Assembly (NCBI RefSeq): GCF_009739465.1
Contig: NZ_WHOM01000065.1
Location: forward strand, 124,001 to 188,000
DNA length: 64,000 nt
Direction: 5' to 3'
Source of the DNA: Streptomyces apocyni
GTDB taxonomy: Bacteria; Actinomycetota; Actinomycetes; Streptomycetales; Streptomycetaceae
Below, one piece after another: positions 33,530-41,471 of this stretch. The position numbers and the translations under genes were made by a program. Position 1 is the stretch's first letter; each line of letters opens with the position of its first letter. The notes below the pieces were generated by a model. It was not told the DNA's origin. It saw nothing but the letters and a program-made list of their open reading frames with translations, and did no database searches.

Positions 33530-33682
33530 CTAGGAGGGGGTGTTCTGGGCCGGGCGGATGTAGATGCGTTGGCCTATCGCGGCAGCCTGCCGCACCATCT
33601 GGTTGGCGGAGGCGGCGTCCACGACGGTGCTGTCCACGGCGGTGCCGTTGACGTCGTCCAGGCGCATGATCTCGAAGCGCAC
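33530..33682 (-). CDS. Conserved 50-residue protein
   Basis: A 50-residue protein (MRFEIMRLDDVNGTAVDSTV, then ...QMVRQAAAIGQRIYIRPAQ). GTG 33682 is supported by GGGAG 7 nt upstream; a longer frame starting at 33739 would run through that ribosome site. Similar short proteins are conserved in Streptomyces as hypotheticals. It has a beta-alpha look and no membrane segment. The upstream region (33720-33790) is unusually AT-rich for this genome, which fits a strong promoter. Function unknown. Confidence 0.72.
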   Translation of the reverse strand: MRFEIMRLDDVNGTAVDSTVVDAASANQMVRQAAAIGQRIYIRPAQNTPS

Positions 33683-33845
33683 AGGGCTTCTCCCTTCGTT
33701 TGACTCCTCGTGTTGTTCTGAAGTGATAACGAGGTGCACCGTACAAACATTCCCTACGCTAAGGAAATTTTTCGCGAACCTAACTACTCGCCGGTATCGC
33801 GGTCGCTTGTGTTCGCTGTGTCACCGCCCGGACAATGGGAGGCAT

Positions 33846-34757
33846 ATGAACGATGACCTGGCCAACGCCGCAGAGCTCGCTGAGATCGGTGCCCGCATCG
33901 ACCGCACCAACGAGCTGCTCCACCGCATGCTCGCCGAGGTGGCCAAGACGCCATCGACCCACGCGATCTTCGTGGACGCCGGGTATCTGTACGCCGCCGC
34001 TGGCCGCCTCGCCGCCGGGACCGAGGACCGCAGGGCCTTCGACCTGGACGCCGAGGGTTTGATTGACGCGCTGATCGACAAGGCCCGGACGATCTTCGCG
34101 GACAGCAGGCTGCTCCGCGTCTACTGGTACGACGGCGCCCGGCGCCGCATCCACACCTCCGAGCAGCAGTCGATCGCCGAACTACCGGACGTCAAGGTCC
34201 GCCTCGGCAACCTCAACGCCAACAACCAGCAGAAGGGCGTCGACTCCCTGATCCGCACCGACCTGGAGTCCCTCGCCCGGCACCGCGCCATCAGCGACGC
34301 CGCGCTGATCGGCGGCGACGAGGACCTGGTCTCCGCGGTCGAGGCGGCCCAGGGCTACGGGGCGCGGGTGCACCTGTGGGGCATCGAGGCACCGGACGGG
34401 CGGAACCAAGCCGAACCGCTGCTGTGGGAGGTCGACAGTCAGCGCACCTTCGACCTGGACTTCTTCAAGCCGTACGTCACCCGGCGCACCGCCACCACCT
34501 ACGACCCGACCGCGCCCCGCCCGACCCGGGACGAGGTGCGGTTCGTCGGCGCCCAGATCGCCGCCACCTGGCTCGTCGCGCGGGGCCGCGAGACGCTGGT
34601 GCAGCTGCTGCCCGGGCACCCGTACCTCCCGGGCTCGGTGGACCAGGAACTGCTGGTCGAGGCCGAGCAGTTGCTCCAGTACTCGCTCCGCGGACAGGCG
34701 GACCTGCGCCGGGCGCTGCGGGACGGCTTCTGGGACCATCTGCACACGCAGTACTGA
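33846..34757 (+). CDS. NYN-domain (PIN-like) RNase-type protein
   Basis: A 303-residue protein. The NYN domain covers about residues 35-215, with the acidic positions in FVDAGYLY, TDLESLA and GGDEDLVSAVEAAQGYG placed as in PIN-like nucleases (LabA/Limkain type). The C-terminal region (about 215-303, RFVGAQIAATWLVARGRETLVQLLPG) resembles a winged-helix or OST-HTH-like module, inferred from pattern. It is probably an RNA-binding or RNase protein. ATG 33846 has GGGAGG 4 nt upstream. Confidence 0.85.
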   Translation: MNDDLANAAELAEIGARIDRTNELLHRMLAEVAKTPSTHAIFVDAGYLYAAAGRLAAGTEDRRAFDLDAEGLIDALIDKARTIFADSRLLRVYWYDGARRRIHTSEQQSIAELPDVKVRLGNLNANNQQKGVDSLIRTDLESLARHRAISDAALIGGDEDLVSAVEAAQGYGARVHLWGIEAPDGRNQAEPLLWEVDSQRTFDLDFFKPYVTRRTATTYDPTAPRPTRDEVRFVGAQIAATWLVARGRETLVQLLPGHPYLPGSVDQELLVEAEQLLQYSLRGQADLRRALRDGFWDHLHTQY

Positions 34758-34771
34758 CGGGAGACGCCTCC

Positions 34772-34810
34772 CTGGGGTCTGGCCCTGGGGTCTGGCCTGG
34801 GGTCTGGCCC
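34772..34810. repeat. Triplicated 12-13 bp unit
   Basis: Three near-perfect copies of CTGGGGTCTGGCC lie between the convergent NYN and hydrolase genes. No hairpin is formed, so it is not an obvious terminator. Confidence 0.8.
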
Positions 34811-34815
34811 TAGGC

Positions 34816-35682
34816 TCAGAGGTCGTCCCAGAACCGGATGAGCGCCTCGGCCGTGACCGCCGGGCGGTCGGTGTTGGGGGAGTGGTCGGCGCCCGCGATC
34901 ACGGTGCGGCGGGCCTTGAGGCGTAGCGCCATCTCGTCAAGGAGCGGCACCGGCCAGGTGTCGTCGTGCTCGCCGGACAGGACGTGCTTGGGGATCGGCA
35001 CGGCGGCCAGTTCCGCGACCCGGTCCGGCTCGGTGCGTAGCTGTTGCCCGGTGGCCGCGAGCTGCGCCGGGCTGTTGCGCAGCCAGCGGGTCCGCAGGTC
35101 GTCGTCGGAGCCGCCGTTGGTGTCGGTCTCCTCAGGGGGCTCCATCGCCTGGATCGCCTCCCAGACCTCGGCGAGGTCCATCGCCGCGAGCGCGTCGCCC
35201 AGGAGCTTCACCCGCTCCTGCTGGGACGGCGAGATCCGGCCCGGGCCCGAGGAGATCAGCGTCAGCGAGGCGAAGGGCGCGGCGTCGAGCAGTACGGCGG
35301 CGCGGGCGATCTGCCCGCCGAGTGAGTGCCCGACGAGGTGGACCGGTCCGTCGGCACGCAGGGCGGCGGTCTGGGCGAGCACGTCGCGCGCCAACTCCTG
35401 CTGGGCGTAAGCCGATACGTCGTCCCGTGGCCCCTCGGACTCGTACTGCCCGCGACCGTCGACCGCGACGCAGCGGTACCCGGCGGCACTGATCGGCTCC
35501 AGCAGCGCGATGAAGTCCTCCTTGCTCCCGGTGTACCCGGGCAGCAGCAGGACGGTGTGGCTGGCGTGCTCCGTCGGCGTGGGGTTCGGGTGCGCGTCGA
35601 GCGCGGCGAACGTGCCGCGCTCCGTGCGCAGTTGCCGGGCGCGGGCGCAAGGCGGCGGGGTGAAGGTCGGTGGCCTGCTCAT
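34816..35682 (-). CDS. Alpha/beta hydrolase
   Basis: A 288-residue cytoplasmic alpha/beta-fold hydrolase. The oxyanion region is LLLPGYTGSKEDF, the nucleophile elbow GHSLGG (Ser near 120), the acid in SGEHDDTWP and the histidine in GADHSPN. It resembles esterase/lipase-like or monoacylglycerol-lipase-like members; substrate unknown. It lies downstream of the helicase in the same direction but behind a terminator and a second hairpin, so it probably has its own promoter. Confidence 0.87.
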   Translation of the reverse strand: MSRPPTFTPPPCARARQLRTERGTFAALDAHPNPTPTEHASHTVLLLPGYTGSKEDFIALLEPISAAGYRCVAVDGRGQYESEGPRDDVSAYAQQELARDVLAQTAALRADGPVHLVGHSLGGQIARAAVLLDAAPFASLTLISSGPGRISPSQQERVKLLGDALAAMDLAEVWEAIQAMEPPEETDTNGGSDDDLRTRWLRNSPAQLAATGQQLRTEPDRVAELAAVPIPKHVLSGEHDDTWPVPLLDEMALRLKARRTVIAGADHSPNTDRPAVTAEALIRFWDDL

Positions 35683-35694
35683 GGCACGAGGTTA

Positions 35695-35727
35695 GGGCCT
35701 GCCCGCTGGATCACACCGGGCAGGCCC
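35695..35727. repeat. Hairpin with MITE-like tip
   Basis: A perfect 11-bp stem (GGGCCTGCCCG, 35695-35705, with 35717-35727) and 11-nt loop. Its first 27 bases match the ends of the 15292-15527 element at 22-23 positions, including GGATCA, and it is preceded by TTA. It lies upstream of the hydrolase start and may also act in termination. Confidence 0.6.
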
Positions 35728-35763
35728 GCTCCGCCCGGCCCCGCTCCCGACCCGCTGACACGA

Positions 35764-35798
35764 CGATGGCCCGGCTCCCCCTCGGAGCCGGGCCATCG
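35764..35798 (-). terminator. Terminator of the DEAD-box helicase gene
   Basis: A perfect 15-bp stem (35764-35778 with 35784-35798, arm CGATGGCCCGGCTCC) with a 5-nt loop lies 13 bp beyond the helicase stop. Confidence 0.85.
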
Positions 35799-35810
35799 CT
35801 GCGCGGGAGG

Positions 35811-38153
35811 TCAGGCCTCGGCCTGCTCCGTCGCGGGCTTCGCGGCCCGTGCCCGGCGGCGCGGCTTGGCCTCGGTGCCTTCGGCCGTGTCGACGGCCGC
35901 TTCCGCCGTCTTGCGGGCCCGGCGACGTGCGGGCTTCGCCTCGGCCGCGTCGGGCTCGGTGGCGGCGTCGGCCACGGGGGCTTCGGCTGCCTTGCGCGTA
36001 CGGCGACGGGTGGGCTTCGCTTCGGCCGCGTCGGTCGCCTCGGCCGCGGGCGCGGCTTCAGCGGCTTCGGCGGTCTTGCGCGTACGGCGCCGCGCGGGCT
36101 TGGGCTCTGCCTCCGCCTCCGCCTCCGCTGTGACGGTGCCTTCGGCCGTGTCGACGGCGGCTTCGGCTGCCTTGCGGGTGCGGCGACGTGCGGGCTTGGC
36201 CTCGGTCGCGTCGGGCTCGGCCACGGGGGTTTCCGCTGCCTTGCGCGTGCGGCGACGTGCGGGCTTCGCCTCGGTGTCCGCGTCGACGGTGACAGTGCCT
36301 TCGGCCGTGTCGACGGCGGCTTCGGCTGCCTTGCGGGTCCGGCGCCGCGTGGGCTTGGCCTCGGCCGCGTCGGGCTCGGTGGCGGCGTCGGCCACGGGGG
36401 CTTCGGCTGCCTTGCGCGTACGGCGACGGGTGGGCTTCGCCTCGGTGTCCGCGTCCGCCGTGACGGTGCCCTCGGCCGTGGCGACCGCCGCCTCGGCGGG
36501 TGCCGCGGCGGTCTCCGCCGACTTGCGGGTGCGGGTACGACGGCGGGCGGGGGCCTCGGCCTCCGCCGTGGCCAGGGCCGACTCGGCTGCCTGCTCTGGT
36601 ACCGCCGCCACCGCCGTGGACGCGCCGACGCGGGTGCGGCGACGACGGCGCGGGGTGCGCGGCTCGGCGGGTGCGTCGCTGTCCGTGCTGTCCGCGCTGT
36701 TCGTGGTGTCCGTGGCGGGCTGCGCGGGGCTGACCGGTGCGGCCGCCGCCTCGTCGACCCCGGCGCCGCCGCGCGTACGGCGACGCTGCCGCGGAGTGCG
36801 CGTACGCTTCGGGCGCTCCTCCTCCGCGTCACGGCGGGGGCCGCGACCACGGCCACCAGCACCACGACCACCGGTCTCGCCGAGGTCCTCGACCTCCTCC
36901 GCCCGCAGCCCGGCGCGGGTGCGCTCGGCACGCGGCAGGGTGCCCTTGGTGCCCGCGGGGATGCCCTGCTCCTCGTAGAGGTGCGGGGAGGTGGAGTACG
37001 TCTCCGCCGGGTCGGGGAAGCCCAGCTCAAGTGCCTTGTTGATCAGCTGCCAGCGCGGGATGTCGTCCCAGTCGACCAGCGTGATCGCCTTACCTGAGGC
37101 CCCCGCGCGGCCGGTACGGCCGATGCGGTGCAGGTAGGTCTTCTCGTCCTCGGGGGACTGGTAGTTGATGACGTGCGTGACGCCCTCGACGTCGATGCCG
37201 CGCGCGGCGACGTCGGTGCAGACCAGTACGTCCACCTTGCCGTTGCGGAAGGCGCGCAGCGCCTGCTCGCGGGCGCCCTGGCCGAGGTCGCCGTGGACCG
37301 CGCCGGAGGCGAAGCCACGGCGCTCCAGCTGCTCGGCGATGTCCGCCGCGGTGCGCTTCGTACGGCAGAAGATCATCGCCAGCCCGCGGCCGTCGGCCTG
37401 CAGGATGCGGGAGACCATCTCCGGCTTGTCCATGTTGTGCGCGCGGTACACGAACTGCTTGGTGTTCGCGACGGTCTGGCCCTCGCCGTCGGGCGAGGTG
37501 GCGCGGATATGCGTGGGCTGCGACATGTAGCGGCGTGCGAGACCGATGACGGCGCCCGGCATGGTGGCCGAGAACAGCATGGTCTGACGCTTGGCCGGAA
37601 GCTGGTTGATGATCTTCTCGACGTCGGGCAGGAAGCCCAGGTCAAGCATTTCGTCGGCCTCGTCGAGGACGAGCCCGCGGATGTGGCTCAGGTCCAGCTT
37701 GCGCTGACCGGCCAGGTCGAGCAGACGCCCCGGGGTGCCGACGATCACGTCGACGCCCTTCTTGAGGGCCTCGACCTGGGGCTCGTAGGCGCGACCGCCA
37801 TATATGGCCAGGACGCGCACATTGCGCACCTTGCCCGCGGTGAGCAGGTCGTTGGTGACCTGCTGGCACAGCTCACGGGTGGGGACGACGACCAGCGCCT
37901 GCGGGGCGTCGGTGAGCTTGTCGGGGGTCGCCCGGCCCGCCTCGACGTCCGCGGGGACGGTGACGCGCTCCAGGAGCGGCAGACCGAAGCCCAGCGTCTT
38001 GCCGGTGCCGGTCTTGGCCTGGCCGATGACGTCCGTGCCGGTGAGGGCGACGGGGAGGGTCATCTCCTGGATGGGGAAGGGGGACGTGATGCCGACGGCT
38101 TCAAGGGCTTCGGCGGTCTCGGGAAGAATCCCGAGCTCTCGGAACGTAGTCAG
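35811..38153 (-). CDS. DEAD-box RNA helicase with long basic tail, probable CTG start
   Basis: A 780-residue RhlE/CsdA-like ATP-dependent RNA helicase. The core (1-430) carries the Q motif, AKTGTGKT, PTRELC, LDEADEML, SAT, GDLGQGAREQAL and HRIGRTGRAG. The C-terminal 340 residues are disordered and repetitive, about nine variants of KP(A/T)RRRTRKAAEA separated by Ala/Glu/Asp linkers, resembling RNA- or DNA-binding basic tails. Initiation is most likely at CTG 38153 (LTTFRELGILPETAEALEAV): AGAAGAGG lies 7 nt before it, and upstream in-frame ATG/GTG codons lack ribosome sites. It is the likely Rv3211 counterpart and functions in RNA remodelling. Confidence 0.88.
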   Translation of the reverse strand: MTTFRELGILPETAEALEAVGITSPFPIQEMTLPVALTGTDVIGQAKTGTGKTLGFGLPLLERVTVPADVEAGRATPDKLTDAPQALVVVPTRELCQQVTNDLLTAGKVRNVRVLAIYGGRAYEPQVEALKKGVDVIVGTPGRLLDLAGQRKLDLSHIRGLVLDEADEMLDLGFLPDVEKIINQLPAKRQTMLFSATMPGAVIGLARRYMSQPTHIRATSPDGEGQTVANTKQFVYRAHNMDKPEMVSRILQADGRGLAMIFCRTKRTAADIAEQLERRGFASGAVHGDLGQGAREQALRAFRNGKVDVLVCTDVAARGIDVEGVTHVINYQSPEDEKTYLHRIGRTGRAGASGKAITLVDWDDIPRWQLINKALELGFPDPAETYSTSPHLYEEQGIPAGTKGTLPRAERTRAGLRAEEVEDLGETGGRGAGGRGRGPRRDAEEERPKRTRTPRQRRRTRGGAGVDEAAAAPVSPAQPATDTTNSADSTDSDAPAEPRTPRRRRRTRVGASTAVAAVPEQAAESALATAEAEAPARRRTRTRKSAETAAAPAEAAVATAEGTVTADADTEAKPTRRRTRKAAEAPVADAATEPDAAEAKPTRRRTRKAAEAAVDTAEGTVTVDADTEAKPARRRTRKAAETPVAEPDATEAKPARRRTRKAAEAAVDTAEGTVTAEAEAEAEPKPARRRTRKTAEAAEAAPAAEATDAAEAKPTRRRTRKAAEAPVADAATEPDAAEAKPARRRARKTAEAAVDTAEGTEAKPRRRARAAKPATEQAEA
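35941..36440. repeat. 80-bp identical duplication in the helicase tail
   Basis: Positions 35941-36020 and 36361-36440 are identical over 80 bp, exactly 420 bp apart, inside the region encoding the basic repeat tail. The remaining repeat copies differ at silent and coding positions. Confidence 0.9.
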
Positions 38154-38552
38154 GGTGCTGCCTCTTCTGTGAGACGCGGCGCGAGGCGAACGCTTGGGGG
38201 TCGTGACCGTGCCGCCAGCTGCGGAAAGTCGCATCCGGCCGCATCTACGCGAGGCCGGGTGGCGCGGGACCACTGCCGTCGCTCGAGCGCTCGTGCCGCT
38301 GAGGGTCCCTCCTGTGGGGCACGCACGCTGTGCGCCGCCGCCGGGAGGGCTGTCGGGTCGGAGCCGATCGGGCCACCGACCGGGCATCCTCATACGGGAT
38401 GGCCCGCCGACATGTACGTGCGTACTCGGCAGGCGCTTTATCACTGTACCCCGGATCGGCGCAGGCGTGTCGGCCGAATTGGTCACGTCACCGTCGTCAC
38501 AGTGATTGACCAGGTACTTCCGTAGAGTGCCCAGCGGGCTATGGTGCGGCAT
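38154..38552. other. 399-bp divergent region, long helicase leader
   Basis: No ORF of its own. A TACAGT hexamer on the minus strand (38443-38448) is a candidate -10 for the helicase, implying a leader of about 280 nt. Close to it are GTCAC direct repeats and an imperfect palindrome around 38483-38505, and a GAGCGCTCG-centred palindrome near 38282. On the plus strand TATGGT (38540-38545) lies 7 nt before the ferritin-like gene's ATG. Nothing else is recognised. Confidence 0.45.
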
Positions 38553-39308
38553 ATGGAGACGCCTGACAACGCCAGCAACGCCAAAGACGCAGCCGCCGCA
38601 GACGAAGGACTCACCGGGATCGCCGCCCAGGACTGGGCGACCGCCTCCGCCGAACCGCAGTACCGCGCCGCGGTGGTGGACCTGCTCGGGGCGCTCGCGT
38701 ACGGCGAGCTCGCGGCCTTCGAGCGGCTCGCCGAAGACGCCAAGCTGGCGCCGACGCTCGGCGACAAGGCGGAGCTGGCCGCGATGGCGTCGGCCGAGTT
38801 CCACCACTTCGAGCAGCTACGGGACCGGCTCGCGAAGATTGACGCGGAGCCGACCGCGGCGATGGAGCCGTTCGCCGCCGCGCTGGACGAGTTCCACCGG
38901 CTGACCGCGCCGTCCGACTGGCTGGAGGGCCTGGTCAAGGCGTACGTGGGCGACTCGATCGCGAGCGACTTCTACCGGGAGGTCGCGGCCCGGCTGGACT
39001 CCGACTCCCGCGCTCTGGTGCTTGGCGTGCTGGACGACACGGGGCATGCCAGCTTCGCGGTGGAGAAGGTACGGGCGGCCATCGAGGCGGACCCGCGGGT
39101 CGGCGGGCGGCTCGCGCTGTGGGCGCGGCGCCTGATGGGCGAGGCGCTGTCGCAGGCGCAGCGGGTGGTCGCTGAGCGGGACGCGCTGTCGACGATGCTG
39201 GTCGGCGGGGTGGCGGACGGGTTCGACCTGGCGGAGGTCGGGCGGATGTTCTCGCGGATCACCGAGGCGCACACCAAGCGGATGGCGGCGCTGGGGCTGG
39301 CCGCGTAG
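38553..39308 (+). CDS. Ferritin-like-fold protein (MiaE-like)
   Basis: A 251-residue all-helical protein of the ferritin-like superfamily. Likely iron ligands are the Glu in LAYGELAAFERLAEDA, the EFHHFEQLRDR (E..H) pair, and the later GHASFAVEKVRAA helix; the layout resembles tRNA-(ms2io6A)-hydroxylase MiaE and Rv3210c, its syntenic counterpart. The substrate is unknown. ATG 38553 (METPDNASN) is preferred; ATG 38541 is possible but would sit on a TATGGT -10-like hexamer, so the transcript may be leaderless. Confidence 0.8.
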   Translation: METPDNASNAKDAAAADEGLTGIAAQDWATASAEPQYRAAVVDLLGALAYGELAAFERLAEDAKLAPTLGDKAELAAMASAEFHHFEQLRDRLAKIDAEPTAAMEPFAAALDEFHRLTAPSDWLEGLVKAYVGDSIASDFYREVAARLDSDSRALVLGVLDDTGHASFAVEKVRAAIEADPRVGGRLALWARRLMGEALSQAQRVVAERDALSTMLVGGVADGFDLAEVGRMFSRITEAHTKRMAALGLAA

Positions 39309-39385
39309 GCGTAGCGCGGCTCAGGCCTGGGGCGGCGTACGCGTAGAGCGGCTAGGGGCGGGACCGTCGTTTCGCGCGGTCCCCG

Positions 39386-39655
39386 CTACGCCGTCGCTGA
39401 TCGTGATCGACGCAGGCCCCTTGACGGGCGCAGCAGCAACGACAGCAGCGTCACCGACAGGGCGAGGGCACCGACGAGCGTGGCTACGGGGGACGTGGTC
39501 AGCGCCGAGTGGGTGACGAGAGCGCCGAGCAGGGCGCCGGTGGCACCGGTGGCCAGGACCAGGGGCAGCGAGGGCAGCCGGTCTGGCAGCCGCCGGGCCG
39601 CGAGCCAGGCGAGGCCCAGTCCCAGCAGGATGGAGCCGAGCGCTTGAAGGATCAT
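39386..39655 (-). CDS. Small membrane protein
   Basis: An 89-residue protein with three hydrophobic helices (about 5-20, 29-50 and 55-75) and a basic tail (RPSRGLRRSRSATA). It has no recognisable family; similar proteins occur near the DUF3107 gene in streptomycetes. A weak hairpin (GGACCG...CGGTCC, about 39361-39381) lies at its 3' side, between it and the convergent ferritin-like gene. Confidence 0.62.
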   Translation of the reverse strand: MILQALGSILLGLGLAWLAARRLPDRLPSLPLVLATGATGALLGALVTHSALTTSPVATLVGALALSVTLLSLLLRPSRGLRRSRSATA

Positions 39656-39764
39656 GAGCCCTCCCGAGTGCGGCCAGCGGCCAGGTGCGAATCAGTCCTA
39701 GGGGCGTGTTTCGCCCTAGCGGTCCTACCCGGGGTGAGCGAAACGCAACCATCCGCACACAACC

Positions 39765-39806
39765 GACGGGAGCGGCCCGGTGGTTGACCACCGGACCGCT
39801 CCCGTC
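39765..39806 (-). terminator. Terminator of the DUF3107 gene
   Basis: A 19-bp stem with one mismatch (39765-39783 with 39788-39806) and a TTGA loop lies 22 bp beyond the DUF3107 stop. Confidence 0.8.
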
Positions 39807-39828
39807 AATGCTTGCCGAGCCTCGTTGC

Positions 39829-40056
39829 TCAGAGCGCGCTGAAGCCCACCTTGCGCGCGGTCGGCTCGCCGAGCTCGACATACGCGAGCCGGTCAGCCGC
39901 TACCAGGACCTTGCGGCCGTGGTCGTCCACGAGGGAGAGCAGCTCGGACTTACCGGTCAGCGCCTCGGACACCGCCTTCTCGACCTGCTCGGGCGTCTCT
40001 CCGCTCTCGATAACGATCTCGCGGGGCGCGTGCTGCACGCCGATCTTGACCTCCAC
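39829..40056 (-). CDS. DUF3107 protein
   Basis: A 75-residue protein (MEVKIGVQHAPREIVIESGE..., ending VELGEPTARKVGFSAL) of the conserved actinobacterial family DUF3107, the counterpart of M. tuberculosis Rv3208A (TB9.4). It has a predicted small alpha/beta fold, with no membrane segment. It lies 131 bp downstream of the TetR gene on the same strand, an arrangement conserved in mycobacteria (Rv3208-Rv3208A). Function unknown. A strong terminator follows. Confidence 0.9.
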   Translation of the reverse strand: MEVKIGVQHAPREIVIESGETPEQVEKAVSEALTGKSELLSLVDDHGRKVLVAADRLAYVELGEPTARKVGFSAL

Positions 40057-40186
40057 GGCTATGTCCCTCCGACGGTCAGTGCTGTGCGCGGCCGTCCGCG
40101 CCGTACATGCGACACATTAGCCCGGTGAGGGGACGCGTCAGTCCGCGGCACCGCACGCTCGCAGCGAACACGTTCGCGGAATACCC

Positions 40187-40852
40187 TCAGGACTGCTCGT
40201 CCCGCGCTTCGTTCTGCTGCTCGGCGCCGTGCAGCGGGAAGCCCGCGATGCCGCGCCAGGTGAGCGAGGACAGCAGTTGGACCGCCTTGTCGCGGTCCAC
40301 GGTGCTCTCGCTGTGCAGCCAGTACCTGGCCACCACCTGGGACACCCCGCCGAGGCCGACGGCCAGCAGCATCGCCTCGTCCCTGGGCAGCCCGGTGTCC
40401 TCGGCGATCACGTCGGCGATCTCCTCGGCGCACTCGAGGGTGACCTTCTCGACGCGCTCGCGTACCGCGGGTTCGTTGGTCAGATCGGACTCGAAGATCA
40501 GCCGGAAGGCGCCGCCCTCGTCCTCGACGTACGCGAAGTAGGCGTCCATGGTGGCCGCGACCCGGAGTTTGTTGTCCGTGGTGGACTCCAGGGCCGTACG
40601 GACCGCTTGCAGCAGGGACTCGCAGTGCTGGTCGAGCAGGGCGAGGTACAGGTCGAGTTTGCCCGGGAAGTGCTGGTAGAGCACCGGCTTGCTGACGCCC
40701 GCGCGCTCGGCGATGTCGTCCATCGCGGCCGAATGGTAGCCCTGGGCGACGAAGACCTCCTGGGCCGCGCCCAGGAGCTGGTTGCGGCGGGCCCGGCGCG
40801 GCAGGCGCGTGCCTCGCGGGCGCGCTGCCTCTGTCTGCTCGATGGCTGTCAC
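40187..40852 (-). CDS. TetR-family transcriptional regulator
   Basis: A 221-residue repressor-type regulator. The N-terminal helix-turn-helix is clear: RRNQLLGAAQEVFVAQGYHSAAMDDIAERAGVSKPVLYQHFPGKLDLY (about 18-65). The C-terminal ligand domain is helical. I choose GTG 40852 (MTAIEQTEAARPRG), with GGGAGG 4 nt before it. The longer frame to 40984 lacks a ribosome site. The syntenic M. tuberculosis gene is Rv3208. The effector is unknown; the DUF3107 gene downstream may be co-regulated. Confidence 0.9.
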   Translation of the reverse strand: MTAIEQTEAARPRGTRLPRRARRNQLLGAAQEVFVAQGYHSAAMDDIAERAGVSKPVLYQHFPGKLDLYLALLDQHCESLLQAVRTALESTTDNKLRVAATMDAYFAYVEDEGGAFRLIFESDLTNEPAVRERVEKVTLECAEEIADVIAEDTGLPRDEAMLLAVGLGGVSQVVARYWLHSESTVDRDKAVQLLSSLTWRGIAGFPLHGAEQQNEARDEQS

Positions 40853-41051
40853 GCCGCCTCCCACTTTGGTGAACTTCGCTTGTGCGGTGAGCGCCGCGTC
40901 GCCATCGTACTTTTCGGTAACCCTGGTGTGCGCGGTGCGGGCGCAGAATATTTCACGGAGCGACGGAACGCTGGCGCGTCTCACATGCTCGAATAGCGGC
41001 CACCGTGGTATTTGACGGCCGTGCTGTCGGGCGGTGGCCGCCGCTCACGGC

Positions 41052-41276
41052 TCAGCGGTAGTCGTCCTCGTCCAGCTCGACGACCCGGGCCTGCTCGGCG
41101 GCGTCGGCGGGGTTGGCCGTAGCCGGGTCGTAGTGCGGAGCTGGTTCGTCCTGCTGCTGCCGTAGTTCGGTGTGCTGCTCGGCGGCGTCCGCCTCCGGGG
41201 TCTCCGCGTCGAGGGATTCGGCGTCGGTTTCCTCGGATTCCACGAAAGTCTCCGGGTCGGTCGGGTCGACAGTCAT
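41052..41276 (-). CDS. Small acidic protein
   Basis: A 74-residue, strongly acidic protein (MTVDPTDPETFVESEETDAE... ending VVELDEDDYR). It is disordered and has no domain. The start is ATG 41276 with GCGGGAGCC upstream; a longer frame back to 41645 overlaps the opposite gene and is not supported. It lies about 200 bp downstream of the TetR start, divergent from it only by arrangement on the map, and 195 bp from the divergent hydrolase gene. Conserved-looking in streptomycetes; function unknown. Confidence 0.55.
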   Translation of the reverse strand: MTVDPTDPETFVESEETDAESLDAETPEADAAEQHTELRQQQDEPAPHYDPATANPADAAEQARVVELDEDDYR

Positions 41277-41471
41277 GGCTCCCGCTCTCTGAGGGAAGAA
41301 AAAGGAGGCCGGGGCGCGGGCCCTCTCCTCCGAGCCTAGGAGACACCGATGCCGGACGCTACGTGGATCCACGCGGATCTCCGAGGATCCACGCAGAGCT
41401 AGTCGTATCTCCGCGGATCTGTGACCGCGAACACATGAGCTACCGCGTGATCGTCTCGTAACATTGCCCGC

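Noticed and set aside
35326..36978. 550-residue plus-strand frame opposite the helicase tail
   Set aside because: Its repetitive Ala/Ser/Arg sequence mirrors the basic repeats of the real gene in antisense; codon bias favours the minus strand.
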